Both the position numbers and the translations under genes were made by a program. The notes below the pieces were generated by a model. The model was given only the letters and a program-made list of their open reading frames with translations, searched no databases and was not told where the DNA came from. From Cardiocondyla obscurior (lineage: Eukaryota; Arthropoda; Insecta; Hymenoptera; Formicidae): a stretch of DNA of 64,000 nucleotides. The stretch lies in assembly GCF_019399895.1 (NCBI RefSeq), contig NC_091880.1:2790001-2854000 (forward strand), written 5' to 3'. Shown one piece after another: positions 11,909-25,400 of this stretch (the stretch's first letter is position 1; each line of letters starts with the position of its first letter).

Positions 11909-14023
11909 AAACCCGGCAGAGCTCGTCGCGCTCGAAGCGAGCAGCGGTTCTCGCTCGACAACTCGCCGGATGCCGAGGGTTCGCTTTCGATTGGCGAGGG
12001 TCGGGGAAAAGCGAAGGTGTATCGGTACGCGCGACAGATTCGCGGTCTCTCTGCTGGTCGTATCAATCTCCAACGCGCCCCGCCGTGAAACGAATGTATC
12101 GCGTGCCTGTCATAACAAGCCCGCGGCGGAGCGTCACGCCTCTCGCTGCGCCGGTTTATTTAAAGTCCGGAGTACGCACTGGCGACGATTAGTCAATCTA
12201 TCGGGGCCAGGTGCTCGTTTTCCCCGCGATCGAAACGTCCTGGAACCCAACGGAAGCTGCGCCGAGCACCCGCAGCCGCGCCTCGGGTACCGAAAACTCG
12301 AACGCGTGGAAAAACTACCCTGGGAAGAAGGAAAGAAAAAAAAAAAAAAGGTCTGGCTTTTGATAGCCGAGGATAAATTGCGAGCGTGAGGAGCAGTCGT
12401 TTTTTATTTTTTATTTTATTTTATTTTTCAAATTTAATTTAATTTAATTCAATGCCGGTAAATTGATGTTAAACCCGACGACGTTTAATTAAAATTGATT
12501 ATTAATGCGTCGGAGGACGACGGCGCCGCTTACGCGGATTCTCGGCGAGGGTGGGAAAAAGTGTGATATTATTTTCAGTGTAGTTGGCGTTTATTTTTGC
12601 CGGCGCGCGGCGGCACAAGCCCGCCTTACCGTACCGCGCTGCTTAACATTAACGGCGCGCGTCCCCCGTCAATTATTATTCTTGGTTCCTTATTTTCGTT
12701 TGGCCGACTGACTTGACGCCCCCGACGTACGTTAAACTCCCCGGCGCAGATCGGATCTCGTTGCGTTGGATTTTCCACGGTAGACGTCGAGAAGGAGCGA
12801 CGCGGCGCGACGCGACGCCGACGTTGAACTGCGCCCGGTCAGTCTCTTTGACAATTTTTAAAAATAGATTCGTAATAATAACGTAATCGTTTTGCAATGA
12901 TATTCCACGTCACCGAGTCTACGCTCGACACAACATACGCGTTTGCAAAAGTATATGCAAATGAAATGTACAATGCAGCGCGTCGGATCCTTCGGGACAC
13001 ATCAAACACCGCCGGTCTAAGTGGACTCCCCCTGCTTTCGCGCGTCGCCGTTAATTACCGTAATTACGCGTTATCACGGCGCAATTAGCCGCCGTCGCGA
13101 GCAACAGGTGTCGGGTCTCGTGCAGCTCTCTATAATTTCGGAGACACGCGATACGCCGTTTCGCGACTTCTCGGTAATTAGCCCGCGTTATCGAAGCATT
13201 GAATTTCCCGGGGAGGACTCCCGCGTTCCGGTCGTTTCTGGCCCTCTCGTCCGGGAAGATCGAAGGGTGACTCTCCCTATTCCCTCTCCCCCCCCCCTAT
13301 TGTCGACGGACATCTCCGCGGATTTCCGCGCGGAACGGGACGGCGGTGCTTTTCCGGCGCGTTCTCGGCGACGATAGTCCGACGTCGCGTGGTCCCTCGG
13401 GCGTTTCGTGACACAAATATCTTCTCGACTGCCTGGAATTCCGCTTTTCCTTTTTCGCCTGTCCCCGACGACGCGGCGAGCGATGCTCTCGTTTCCTCCC
13501 CGCCTCTCGAAACCTACGTTCCCGTCGCCCGTCGGAGACGTTCCGAAACTCTCGGCTTTTCCGGCGGCGCGCACGACTGCGGCCGCTTTAATAGAAGACG
13601 CGAGATATCGTCGTTAAAATAGATTAAAATCAATCCGCCGAGGGGAGAGCCGTGAAACCGCGGGTGGCACGAACGAGGTGCGCCTGGACGCGCCGATAAA
13701 CCCTCCCTCGCGAATCGGAAGATTGATAACCCACGTTCACCTGACCCGGCGATTTCGCCAGGTACGAGCGGGCGGATTAAAAGGAATCGGCGGGGATTAA
13801 TAATTCTAGCACTTTATTCCTCTACGTGGCTGCGCTCCAAAATTTCAAATTCCGCGAAGCTTTTTCGTCCGAAAGTCTTTTTCGATCGAACCGGCGCGCG
13901 GCGTCGTTTGCCAATCGTCGCGAAAATAGTCGGCGCCTCTGTCTGTAAAAGAAAGCACTCTGTGCAGGACCAAAGTGAAGTCGACGGCTTTTTTTTTCTT
14001 TTATCACCAAACATCACGCATTT

Positions 14024-14241
14024 GTACATCGAAGAGTAGATATCGCGTTTTCTGCGGCAAAAGCGGCTAGTAGCGTGCGTAATCCTAGGTGGCAGAGGCA
14101 GGGGATGAGAAAACGGGGAAAAATCGGTCATCGGCAAACCGGCCGGCGCGGTATATACATGCGATACATGTGAAACTCGACGCACACGACGCTAAAGTCA
14201 CGTTCGCTAGCTGCCGTCGCCGTATCTGCCTTTCAGCGTAC
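14024..14241 (-). mobile_element. Terminal-inverted-repeat element, copy 1 (MITE-like)
   Basis: Read on the minus strand, this stretch matches the plus strand near 55.6-55.8 kb at roughly 85-90 per cent by eye over about 165 bases, including the segment CATGTATATACCGCGCCGG. Its two ends are inverted copies of one another, with outer tips GTAC..TGAAAGGCAGATA and GTAC.TCGAAGAGTAGATA, and inner CGGCAGCTAGCG and CGGCTAGTAGCG. It carries no protein. It behaves like a short non-autonomous element or an old structured-RNA repeat. Confidence 0.7.
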
Positions 14242-15794
14242 CGATCCTGTTAATCAGCGGCAATTTCGACTGCAATATATTTCTCGATATTTTTGCCTCG
14301 CTCGTTTCAGAGACATTTATCCGCCGCTATTGTTGAACACGCTTGTGTCTCTCTTTTTCTCTCTCTCTCTTTCTCTTCTTTTCTTTTTTTTCGACCGGCG
14401 ATCATGTTTCGCTCCTTGCCGCGAAATAATATAATATTACTCGCAGAATTTCATCACGGTCGCTGGCGGGTGCGTGCGCGTGGCGCGTTCCTCGGTGCCG
14501 GCTAATAATTATGTGGCACTCTTACGTGGCACACCGCACAGGTGTCCACCGTTTTCCCACGTAGCTGCCAATTCCGCGATGTAGCGGGTGTTCGCGGAGC
14601 GATGGCGGCCGCGTGGGAAACCGAGATGGATTTTCGTAATTGGCCTGCGCGGATTTCGGCAGGTTCTTTTTTTTTTTTTTTTACGAAAAGTATCGCCGCG
14701 GTGACTCAACTCGAACGTAAGCGCACGCATTTAGATCTCTCTTAACCGGCATGCCTTACGGATATTAATTTCCCGCCGCTATTTGTCGGGGATAAGAATG
14801 CGGATGGTCATGCAGCGCATTGTAGATCGAAGCGCAAATTAATAAAAAAAAAAATAAAAAAAAAATAAAAATAAAATAATAAAGACGGATTGTTTTATTA
14901 ATTCACTGTGTTGGGTTCGTTGCTGCGTCACTTTGATCGCTGATACGCGCGCGGAAGAAGAATATGGGGTCGCGTGCGATACGAGGGGGATCGCTTACCA
15001 CGGGATGAGCAGCTTTTTCATTCATTGCCGGGTAGAAGCGGACGAGGTGGCTCGGTTCGACTTGTGCGTTACTCTTGAAAAATGGGTCAGCCAGGCGGGT
15101 TTATAAATACGATAAGATATGGCATCGTGAGGGAGAGAGAAAAAGAGACGAGGGCGGGAGAGAAGGGAGAGAGAGCGCAAAAGCTTCCGTCTTTCCTGCT
15201 TGGCACGACGAAGGGACGAAAGGAGGATCCAAGTTTCGAGAGTAACGCGTCGCACCTGCCGGAGTCGTCCTCCTAAAAAAATATTTAAAAAAACAATAAA
15301 ATAAAATTTAAAGAACCGAACGATCGCTCTCGTTTTCGCACTTTTCCGGCTGCCTGGGTTCCACGGTCTTCTTTCTTTCTTTTCTCTCATCGGACGTGAT
15401 CGAGTCATCAGGAATCAGTTCCGCGGCGAGCTCGGCGAGAGGAGCGCGCGATCTGGATGCGGCCCAATTCCCCGCGCGTCCAACGAATTATAAAACGTAC
15501 CCGCTTCTAGGAAGGTTTCCGGATTGCGTTATTACGAGCGTACCCGGCGAGGAGCTGGTCATCGTGACGGTATCGCGGGAGACGGGGGCGGGATCCCTTT
15601 CCCTATCTCGGATGCACGTTGTTATTACCGTGAATTGTTAATGAAATTACCGGGTGAGATCCGGCGCTTACCTTTGGTTCGAATCCGCGAGGACCGACGA
15701 CATGTAACGATGATGTACCTGCACCTGCAGGTAGGCCCTGCCAGGAGGATGGGGGCCCACGATGGGGGAGTGCCACTGCTCTAACATCACTATC

Positions 15795-16383
15795 ATGCAG
15801 CTGTTCCACGAGCTGAAGCAGCAGTTCCCCGCGCTCCCTGATCACGTCGTCTCCCAGTGCATCGCCCAGGTATAGGTGGCCTTTGATCCGTCACGAGTGT
15901 GGTCCCTGATTGAACGTCGAACCTCGCAACGAACTTCCCGATAGACACACGACTAATCCGGCGTCCCCGGCCGGCGCAATAACGCACATAAATAATTGAC
16001 TAACCCCGTCCGATTTAACAACGATTAATAACGCTCTCTCTCTCTCTCTCTCTCCCTCTCACCCCCCGCCCTCGCTTTTCTCATCCGTACATTACGCATC
16101 GCTGAGTACGCCTGCACGAGCGTGGTATACCTGTCTTCTCTAATGTAAACGTGCGATGATAGAATGAGCGATTAATTGTGCGCGCGAGAACGCGGTGTGT
16201 TGCCCTTATCTAAAACCGGAAACCGACGTCGGGGACGATCGGCGGCGAGTGTTGACCCGAGGTACGTGTGCGTTGCAGAACAGCCACGACCGGGAGACAT
16301 GCGCGAGAAGCCTGCGGGCCACCCAGGAGTCTCGTCCGTCGCCGGGCGCGTTTCCACCCCCGGGTCCTTGCGTCGGGGCCCAG

Positions 16384-16415
<32 letters not shown>

Positions 16416-17043
16416 CCAGCACCAGCAACGAGACCAGCAATTCGCGCCACAGCAGCAGAACTGTCGCACGATGAATCAAACGGTCGCGAGCAATGCCGCC
16501 GGCGTCGGACGTCCCCATCGGCCGGCGTCTCTGGACATCGGTATGACCCGACGGTATCCTCAGGTCGCAGGATGCACCCGCACCTCCGTCGCCGTCGCGA
16601 CGCCGGCGTCCAGCGTCGTCGTCACTCCCTTGTCCGCGCCGGCCGTCTGCACGACGCGTGGCTTCTTCGACGACGCCGTCGGCGGCGGCAGCAGCAATAA
16701 CAACGCGCCACCCGGCTTCGAGCTCAACGTCAACGTCGCCTGCAGCCCCGCGGGCAATCGCGGTACGGACGAACGGACGTTGCCCATGTGCTGAAACTGA
16801 TCCTGTTCCCGCGAACGGCCATCTATCGCTGGCGCACTCTTCTCAATTCCGCAGCCTTGCTCTTTTGCGGCTCGCTCGTCTACCGCGGATCGTTCCTAAG
16901 AGATCATTCCATCTTAATCGCATTCGCAAAACGACGCGATTGTCATTTAAATGCCCGAGCAGAGACCGTTCCTCGAGTTGGCCTCCTCGATTACGAACCG
17001 TCGACTTCTTTTGGTTTCAGTCACCGGCTCTAAAGTGATTTGC

Positions 17044-17079
<36 letters not shown>

Positions 17080-19524
17080 AATTTTTTTTATTTTGTATTT
17101 ATTTTATTTATTTATTTTTTTTTATTTTTCTTTTCTTTTAAAAGTGTCTAATGGTAATTTTGCATCGACAGATTTTCGAACGGCACCGGCAAGCGGTGCT
17201 TGCAAACGAAGTGACCTCGTCGTTGTGCCGCAGCCTCATTACGCCGAGCCTCTGCTGACCATCGGGAAATCCGAGACGCAGATCGATCACACGCGAAGCT
17301 ACACGTCAGTTAGCCTGACCCTCCGACCACCCTCCTCCGAGCCGCAACCCCCGATCGATATCAGGTCGGAAGGATCGAGCCTGACTTACTCGACCTCGTC
17401 CTTGGACCCACGTGGCTTTCAAAGCCGCCTGCAGATCAGCATCGGTCCTGGAAGCGTTGGTAGCGTAGCGGCGGCGAGGATCAGACCGCCGATGACCAAG
17501 CCGTTCATACCACCGCCGTGGACTCAGAGCCCACTGCGGTCACCTGGTACATTTTTAATTTAATTTTTTCGATTTTATTTACAACAATATGATCTAGAAC
17601 ATACAAAAAAAAAAAGAAAAAAAAATTGATGTACCTTTTAAAGAAGTTATATAAACTATATGTTACGTGGGTACATAATTTTAATTCAATATAACTTTAA
17701 TTCCAATTATTAAATAATATAATATGTACCTACGAGACTTTATTGAAGAAGAGAGAAAACGTATTTAGTATTTGTAGTGCAGTGTGGTCCATGATGTAAT
17801 ACGAAACACAGGAGGTATAGAGCGGGCTATTCTTAGACATCTCATTTAAATTTTAGCAAAATTACAATTCAATAGAAACGTAGATCCGCGCGTTCGTTGA
17901 GGAGTTTATTACTAAAATTAACACGGCGATACGGGTTCGCCTGTATCGCGTTTGCAGAACTTCCGCCAGAACCGCCGAGCCAATTGCCAAGGCCCTCGAC
18001 GATGAGCGCGCCGACTACACCCTCCGTACCGCCGGCAACGAGTATCGTTCCGAGCTGCAGCCTCCCGACGACGCCGTCCGGGCCGACGGCGAGCAGCGGC
18101 GTGCCGCAGCCTTCCGCCGTTTCTTCCGTTGGTGACCACCCGGTATCCGATGGGAGTCAATCGCCCCTGTGCCAAGGTGAAACCCCATGGACCTCGGATC
18201 CGGGGCCCGATGACGCGCGAACGACGCCTTTCACGCTCTAGAGCTGCAGAATCCCGCGCACGTGTATATTTACCTGGAAGTCACTCGGTCGCACGTACTA
18301 CACCCACGCGTGCAACGCCGGGAACGATATTTACGCATTCCTGACCCCACGCTCCGGGCTATACATAGCCACGCGCGTCCGCGGTTGGAGCTACGTGGAC
18401 CATCTGATCCGCGTTTTTTTTTTTTTATCGCGAGAATCCACGCGTTTATCGATGCGTTTCCCAGACGTCACTGCGTTAAATGACACTCGAGCTCGCAAAA
18501 GGCCTTTCGCTTTTTTCCTCTCCGCCGTGCATGGGGACGCGATAATGTCGCGGGCAACGCGCGAAATACCCCGTTAATTTACGACGCAGATGCGACAGCT
18601 GATGAGACCGCCTTGTATCTAATCGTTATCGTGGCGATCGATAGAAACGTAATAAGACGAAGCAGTGTATGATACAATTAATGAATCATTATTCGCAATT
18701 AAAGTATAATTACAAAGTCGTAGTGATTCTAAAGTAAACTCTAAAGTTATTTGATTCGTGCAGTTACACGTTAACTAAAATATTCCTCGAATTTCAGTGG
18801 AGGAGCACCAAAAGAAATTAGTCGCCGAGCAATTGGCCAGGAAAGAGAGGCTCGCCAGGGAATTAAGGGCTGAGAAAGGAAGACTCGAAGCGATGAAAAA
18901 GGAAGTGCAAGCATTAACGCGACCGATAGACCCCTCGGTATCGCCTCAAGTAAGCGCTATGAAGAATAATTAATGGGGGATTTTTTTTTTCTGCGTTATA
19001 TCTCAACGTATGATTTTTGCAGGAGCTGAAAAGAAAGCTGAGGAGCGAGATATACATGTTGCAAGTCGAGTGCGATAGATTAGCAGACGAGGTTGATCAA
19101 TGGTCAGACAGACGAGGTATTTATTTCGTATCGCGTTGTCGAATGCGGAGTTGGAAGTAACTTGTTTAGCGTACAATTCGTACTTTCAGTGCCACTGGGC
19201 GAGACCAACGAGGAATTTTATCAGGGCATTTATACCGGCCAGTCGTTGCCGGTGAGACCACCGAATTCGCAGCCGCCGCGCTTACCGAGTCAACCACCGG
19301 CGTGGCGGCCAGAGCAGCCAAGAATGATCGCGAGTGATAATGACCGAGAGGAACGTGACGAGCCTTCGTGGGTTTGTACCATGTGCACCTTTGATAATCA
19401 TCCACTGATGAACAAGTGCGAAGAGTGCGACATGCCGAGACTATTGAACCGCGGCAGTGCAGGTATAAGATCCAGCAAACCGACGAAAGAATTACCATCC
19501 ACCTCGTTGTCATCGTGGTCGTAG
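15795..19524 (+). CDS. Tab2: TAK1-binding protein 2 (TAB2/TAB3 family)
   Basis: Seven coding exons join in frame: 15795-15869, 16279-16762, 17172-17546, 17958-18176, 18798-18949, 19023-19116 and 19190-19524 (stop TAG), giving 577 residues. The start is the first ATG in frame with the conserved domain. Residues 2-46 form a ubiquitin-binding CUE domain (LFHELKQQFPALPDHVVSQC). A poly-glutamine run and a long proline/serine-rich disordered middle follow. A coiled coil spans about 385-465, which in this family contacts TAK1. An NZF zinc finger has cysteines at 529, 532, 543 and 546 and binds K63-linked ubiquitin. TAB2 bridges ubiquitin chains to the TAK1 kinase in the IMD/NF-kB and JNK immune pathways. 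It is shorter than human TAB2 (693). The donor at 16,763 (GTACGG) is weak, so that junction is the least certain. It converges on SYF2. Confidence 0.93.
16034..16054. repeat. (TC)n microsatellite in TAB2 intron
   Basis: About ten CT units in the intron between the CUE exon and the poly-glutamine exon of TAB2. Confidence 0.85.
16381..16412 (+). repeat. CAG repeat coding poly-glutamine in TAB2
   Basis: Mostly pure CAG units with one CAA, coding about 11 glutamines at residues 60-70. CAG/CAC/CAA codons for a Q/H-rich stretch follow. Pure CAG runs vary in length by slippage. Confidence 0.9.
17048..17075. repeat. Poly-T tract in TAB2 intron
   Basis: Twenty-eight consecutive T, part of a longer T-rich stretch that ends about 40 bases before the next exon. 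Confidence 0.9.
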
Positions 19525-20678
19525 TGTACCGTCCTGAACGCTATTCCGACAACAAAAATAAAATAATTCGTGGGCTAACAGCATGACGACTTTTGTTACT
19601 TCCTTTATAAAAATTTGTGACAGCGTGCTCCGTGTTGTTACACTAATTTAATCGGTTTTTGACGACGCCGATAAAGCGCTTAAATAAAAGTAATATAGTT
19701 CACCCTATTTATACTTTTAGAAAAAAAAATAAAAAAAAATAAAAAAAAAACTTTTAACAGAGTGTGAGAGTGTTATAACTACGCCGTAAAATTTGTGTAC
19801 TTAATTATGATTAATTACATTAATCATGTTTTAGCATAATAAAGAAAAGTAGAATTTGTGATTGTATTCTTATTTGTTAAAAATGTGTGCATTTGTTAAA
19901 TTTGATACAGCATGATAGATTAACGTTCGCAAGTAACCATTATTTTATTTATAAGATTAACCAATATCCATTGATACAGTATTATTTCTTGGCATATCCT
20001 TTTTGATTTTAATTCAAGGTAAGAAAAGAAATTTTTTGCTTGATTAATTGTACGTAATATATGTATATATATATATATTTTTTTTTTTTAATTTTACGAC
20101 GAAAATAACAGTCTCAAATTTTCAGGAGAAACTCAAGATATTCATATACGAGTAACGCATCACCATAATTTTTCACCACGGCGTGAGTATATTTTATACC
20201 GATAAAACAAAATTAAAAATATTTTGCAAAACGCAATAGCTAATTATCCTATTTATAAAAATAATTACAACGTATTACTTTTCCAGATATAGTGCACGGT
20301 TGGGTGGTATGATGCGAACTGAGTTAGAAGTTTTTAAAAAACTGTACATATATATAAAAAAAATTATTTATTAAAAAAATTTTATAGAAACTAAGCGATT
20401 GTAATAGAACGCATATGACTAATGTAATAATTTACTCAATTTTTTTATTTACGGTTAGTGCACATTGCCTGTTTTTTTTGGCAATTATATTTTCTTCCCT
20501 CGGAGCAATCTCTACACCGTACCTTCAAATTTTCAGAGCAAAAGTAACAAAAGATACATTCGAAACTAAACTAAATCCTAAAAAATTTTATTTCCTTCTG
20601 ATTCTTATTTATATAAAGTCATTATATAATTATACTTAAAATATAAATATTTGTAATAATTACATTAATATTCTTCCA
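19525..20678. terminator. Shared 3' region between convergent TAB2 and SYF2
   Basis: For TAB2 there are AATAAA poly(A) signals at 19557-19562 and 19683-19688, and another near 19,838. For SYF2 on the other strand there is TTTATT, the reverse complement, near 20,587. The rest is AT-rich with no coding sequence. Confidence 0.65.
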
Positions 20679-21722
20679 TTATATTGCAGTACCCCTTTCT
20701 AAATTCAGTTTTGTTTCCCGTGTATACTCTCCGTAGAATCTCTCCAGTTTCTGATTGAATCTCGCGTTACGCTCATTAATATAATCGATATCCGCATCGT
20801 CATTGTGCATTCTACGCCTGCTGTACTTCTCCCGTTTTGCAATTCTGTAAAGAAAAAAAAAAAAAAAAAAAAAAAAACAAAGAAATTAAAAAATGAACCC
20901 GAGTCGAAAGCGTGCGATTTAATCACAAGATTATATATACTTACTGCTTTTCCAAATTAGTCACCATTTTATCTATCGCTTCCTTTTTATCTTCATGCAA
21001 GCCATGTAATATTGTATTTGGATCGCCATAAAAGGCAGGACCTAGCTTTTCCTTTGCCTCTTCATACAACTCCATGTTCGGTTTAATGTTTTTTACTTGT
21101 CTATTGTAAGAACGTACTGCTGCCTGTTCATAATCTGAGAAACCTGGATCGGGATTCTGTTTACTTCTTTTCTTTCTAGCTATTCTCTCTGCTTCTGTAG
21201 CATCAATATTTAATAATTTTGTCCGTTCGTAGTCTTCACCCTGAAAAATCGATTTAATATCAGCAAAAAAGATAATGCCACGGTTTGAGGTTAGAGCTAC
21301 GGTAAACTATATTGTAATACATGTTAGTTCGCAAAAAAAAAGAGGCGATGTATGGCATTCCCTTTAAAAATACCTTAGCTTCTGCCTCCTCTCTAGCAGC
21401 CTCATCCTGCATTATCCATTCCGCTTGCCTCTTACGTGCTTCCCAATTGGCAGGTAATTTGTTCCTTTTATCCTCCTCCACAACTTCCTTATGATTCTGC
21501 ATTCTCGCTTCATTCTATGAACGAATTGCGGCGATAAATTAATACAATAAACACGCTTAATAAATGAAAAGATCTACTTTTGTCTTATTATTTACTCACC
21601 CTCTTGTTATGCAGTTCTTTAAGACGCTTCATCAGTTCCCCATATCTTTTACCCGTGTTTTGCGCAGACGACGTATTCGGCTTCGCGTTATTCCCCGACG
21701 CGTTCGATTCCGTTTTATCCAT
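20679..21722 (-). CDS. Syf2: Pre-mRNA-splicing factor SYF2
   Basis: Four exons on the minus strand join in frame: 21722-21600, 21514-21374, 21240-20945 and 20844-20679 (stop TAA). They give 241 residues, against 243 in human. Hallmarks in order are LMKRLKELHNKRNEAR, EVVEEDKRNKLPANWEARK, NPDPGFSDYEQAA, HEDKKEAIDKMVTNLEKQI and REKYSRRRMHNDDADIDYIN. The end is LERGTAI, where human has LERGTAV. SYF2 is a coiled-coil protein of the NineTeen/XAB2 part of the spliceosome in the nucleus and acts in splicing-complex activation. The start ATG precedes a short low-complexity leader typical of the family. It is convergent with TAB2 and divergent from the ZAD gene. I see nothing odd in it. Confidence 0.97.
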
Positions 21723-21862
21723 TATCAAAACGAGAGACACAATTTACTCGAGCTTACGTTAATCAACGTCCACGCGAAGAGACGCAACGACTTGGACTGG
21801 ACTTGCCAATATGGAAGCGGTCGCGCATCCCCTGGCGGCTCGTAGCGGACTTTGATTGAACT

Positions 21863-21895
<33 letters not shown>

Positions 21896-22446
21896 TTCTT
21901 CACCTGAAAATCAGAGTGAAGTCAGGAGAAGGTTCCCAGCGCCACTTTGCTCCGATCCCGTCCAGTCCGGTCGATTCGCGTTCACCGACGTGTTACGACT
22001 GCTCGAATACCGGTCGATCGACCGCGGCTGGGTTATCGCCGAAGCTTTATCTTTCACGCGGGTCCGACTTATCTCGCGGTTACTACCTTCTCCACGATTC
22101 CGCCGCCTCTCACCTCCCGCCTCTTTCTCTCTCGCTTCGTTTCGCTCTTACGTGGGCCTTTCTGCCGTTCCCGCGCGTAGGGCGCGGAGAAGACGTGCGG
22201 GGCCGCGCGCAAGGGGCAAAGAGAAAGAGAGAGAATGAGGCGGTGGTGGTGAGGTGAGACGGAGGTGGCCTCACGGAGGCCGCGCTCGGAACAGCCGCCG
22301 GATAAACCGAGGCAAGAGGCGGGAGCTGTGGCGCGCGTGCGACGTCGCGCGGGCGCAAGGGCTGTGCTTGTCGAAGCGACGGACGCGCGAGAGACGTGGA
22401 GTGTGGTGGAGCGGACCTCGAGAGAGCGTGGCGTAGGCCCCGCGGG
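21723..22446. promoter_or_regulatory. Bidirectional promoter region of SYF2 and the ZAD gene
   Basis: 724 bases separate the two start codons. The part next to SYF2 holds a poly-A run and a TA microsatellite (about 21,878-21,897). The part next to the ZAD gene is CpG-rich and purine-rich and likely includes its 5' UTR. No TATA box stands out. The head-to-head spacing suggests shared control (inference). Confidence 0.6.
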
Positions 22447-25400
22447 ATGGAGACCCTCGAGTCGAGTCGCGTGTGCCGCCTCTGCGGCCAACACTCCGGC
22501 ATCTCGATCAACATTTTCGACGAGAACGAGAATCACGTCCGGAAAATCACCGCGGTGCTACCGATCATGGTACGTCATTACGCTTTCCCTCTCTCTCTCT
22601 CTCTCTTTCCTCCGTCCTTTCCTCTCGCTCCCTCGCTCTTTCCCGCTCGAAAGTTCCGCTCGCACGTACGCGTCCGCTTCTCCCTTTCGCGCCCTCTTTT
22701 CCTTTACCTCTCTCCAATCGGATACGCACCCACCGATACACGTACGTCGCCGTCCGCAGCGGAGCCGTAAAAGGACACCCTCCGCTTCCCATTCTCGTTG
22801 CGGAAATTCGCGTTGCGCGACCTTCCGTCGGCCGCGCGCGCTTTTCCCTCTGGATGTCTTCTCCGTTTTTCCATCTTCCTTGTCCTTCTCTCTTCTTTTT
22901 TAGTATCCCTCGGACTTGACTACCTGCCTGAAACCTTGAACGAAAGCGAAATAAGACCGCGCACCCCGCGCGCCAAGTCAGCGGAGGGAAGAATATCGCG
23001 GGGGTGAGAAAGGGATGGACGGAAAGGGTGGCGCAGCGGAGCACCCTTCATCAAGCGAGCGGGGCACGTGTAAGCTGACCACGTGCGGGGGTTGCCGTCG
23101 CGGGGTGACGGAATTTCCCGCGGAAGACTCGCGGTTCTCGACTTCCCTCCTGAGGCTGGGGGGAGGGCGGGGGGAATCATCGGTTCGCAAAAAGTGAGGT
23201 TATCACGTTTTTGCGCGTTTTAAAATGCCCGAGCGGTTCAGATTACATTGCGTAATGGCGAAAAAGTGGCGAGAAAAGGAGAGAGAAATCTGAGTAACTT
23301 CGCTGGTTTTTTTATCCGATCTCCTGCGTTGCCTCTCGCCCTTTTTCTTTTATTTTTTATTATTTTTTCCTTTTATTTCTTGTTTTCATTAATTTTTAAA
23401 ATTAAATTTAAACTTCTTTTTTTTTTTTTTTTTTGTAAATTTAAGCAGGTTTTTTCTTTTCTGTTTCTAGGTGGAATAGTAATTAGTACTATGTATTAAT
23501 TATCATAAATTTCGTATTTAGCAAGATTAGTTCACTGATAAGATCGTGTTCATCTAATATAAAAAATAATTTATTTTCAAGAGCCTGGAAATGTAATTGT
23601 CGAATTTTTATTTGTATTTAAAACACAAATCGTTTTAATCGTCTTTAAATTTTGAGAGGTGTCTACTTTGCAAATTAAATAATCGGAGCAATCTTGAGAT
23701 ACGATATCTTTCCAATTACCGATCTGCTCGCGTAAATGTTATCGGACACACATGTGCCGCGGGATAAAGAATTCGAAGTTGCACGCAAGGGATATTTACA
23801 GTTCAATATCGTCACTTTGATGAAACCCGAAGAATCCGTTTCCAGCCGTACGTTTTTTTGAAGATATAACTTCTAATTCTGCGGTTGTCGAAGTTAACTG
23901 GAACAAAATCATACTTTTTACAATCAAAGTTAATTTAAATCTTGCAAAAAAAAAAAGAAAAAAAAATTAATTGTACTACTCGATTGGCGATTGATTCTCT
24001 TCCGGAACTCGCAAGTCCCGATGTCGCATTTACTATGTGTTTACTCTGCAGGTGCACGAAATGGATCTACTGCCGAAGCAGATGTGCCACCGATGCAGCT
24101 ACAAGCTAGAGGAATTCCACAAGTTCTACGTGGACTGTCTAAAGACTGACGCGGCGCTCAAAAGCCAGCTGTCGTGGATGCGAAAAGGTGGCGGCAAAGA
24201 GAAGACCGGCGTGCCGATGGTGCATATCGAGAATATGAAGATTAAAGCGGAACCGCTTGACTACGATGTATACGAGCTGGAACCACTGGTGGAGAACATC
24301 GACTACATTAACTCGATGAGCTCGATGGCGTTCCCGACCAACGGTATTCACAACGGGTTGACGTACGCAGCGTTTTCGCGCTGTCGATGTTGCTGTGATA
24401 AGAAGGACCAAAGTAAATTGAAGAGAACCACAGCGGAACTCTGCCAAAATTACGAGGGACAGATGTCCAAATGCGACAAGATCGCGGAGGTCTCGCGGAA
24501 GAGGACCCACGAGGACACCGCGCGATTACGGTCGTTTAAACGGAATTCTTTTACGCAGCCGGTGTTCCCGGATTGCCCGCAAAACCTTCCTCCGCATGTC
24601 GAGAATGTCGTCGAAAACGCGCAAGACCGTCTGGCCACAGTCACGAATACCAAAGATGACGTAGACCCAGAAATACGGAACCACTCTCACGATAAATTCA
24701 GAACGTTTCCTAAAACAGTTGTTAAGAATACAGTAGTGCGGAATCTGAGACCTAGAACCAATCTTGTGAGCTATGCACCGAAGAAGAGAAAAATACCGAT
24801 TGCTAGTCCGGGATCATCCACGTTAAACGAATCGAGCGTTTCTGAGAACAAAACATCTGTTCCAGACTTTGGGCCGACACGGCATATTAAGGTAGAGCAT
24901 ACGGACGACTCTAATGGACGCAGCTTGAGGCCGAGGAGGAATGTTGTAGATTATCAAGAGTCAAAGATAAGAAGAGTTTCGGACTATCGCATAAAGAGAT
25001 GCAAGATAAGCGAGCAAAGTTCAAAATTGTATTCAAAAGACGAAATAACATCAAATGATTTAAAGTTCAGAATAAAGCAAGAGACCCTAGGCGATTTAGA
25101 AGATATGGTGCTCAGTAAAACGACCAACGTAACGTCTCGATTACAGAATAAACTCGCCGTTTTGCACGCAAAGATTGACATACCTACGAACGACAACGGC
25201 AAAGTCAGTCTGCAAAGTGATTATCTCAAATCGCATTTTCGAGGTCAGTTGACTGAACGAAGATCGCTCTCGAATATCGTGAAAAACAGGATAATAAAGA
25301 AGACGAAGAAGACGTATCGATTTCCAACGGCAAACGGCTCGTCGAAGTGCCTGAGAAGTCAGGACGCTTATTTAAGGAATGGCAAAGCGAGGAAGAAAGA

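Larger units (their letters stand above)
10683..15794 (+). other. Probable first intron of TAB2; no coding sequence seen
   Basis: CpG-rich stretches (11.4-14.7 kb) with poly-A/T runs. It contains the 46-bp-arm palindrome (11.76-11.91 kb) and one copy of the terminal-inverted-repeat element (14.02-14.24 kb). Long open frames in the GC-rich parts are arginine- and proline-rich on several strands at once and look like by-products of CpG composition. A further leader exon could begin after the acceptor at 15,730. Confidence 0.5.

Noticed and set aside
9783..14745. Many long arginine/proline-rich frames on both strands
   Set aside because: They overlap each other in CpG-rich DNA, have no conserved residues and are explained by low stop-codon frequency at high GC.
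15665..15690. GGTTCGAATCC, identical to a tRNA T-loop/B-box
   Set aside because: No matching acceptor, D or anticodon arms can be drawn around it.
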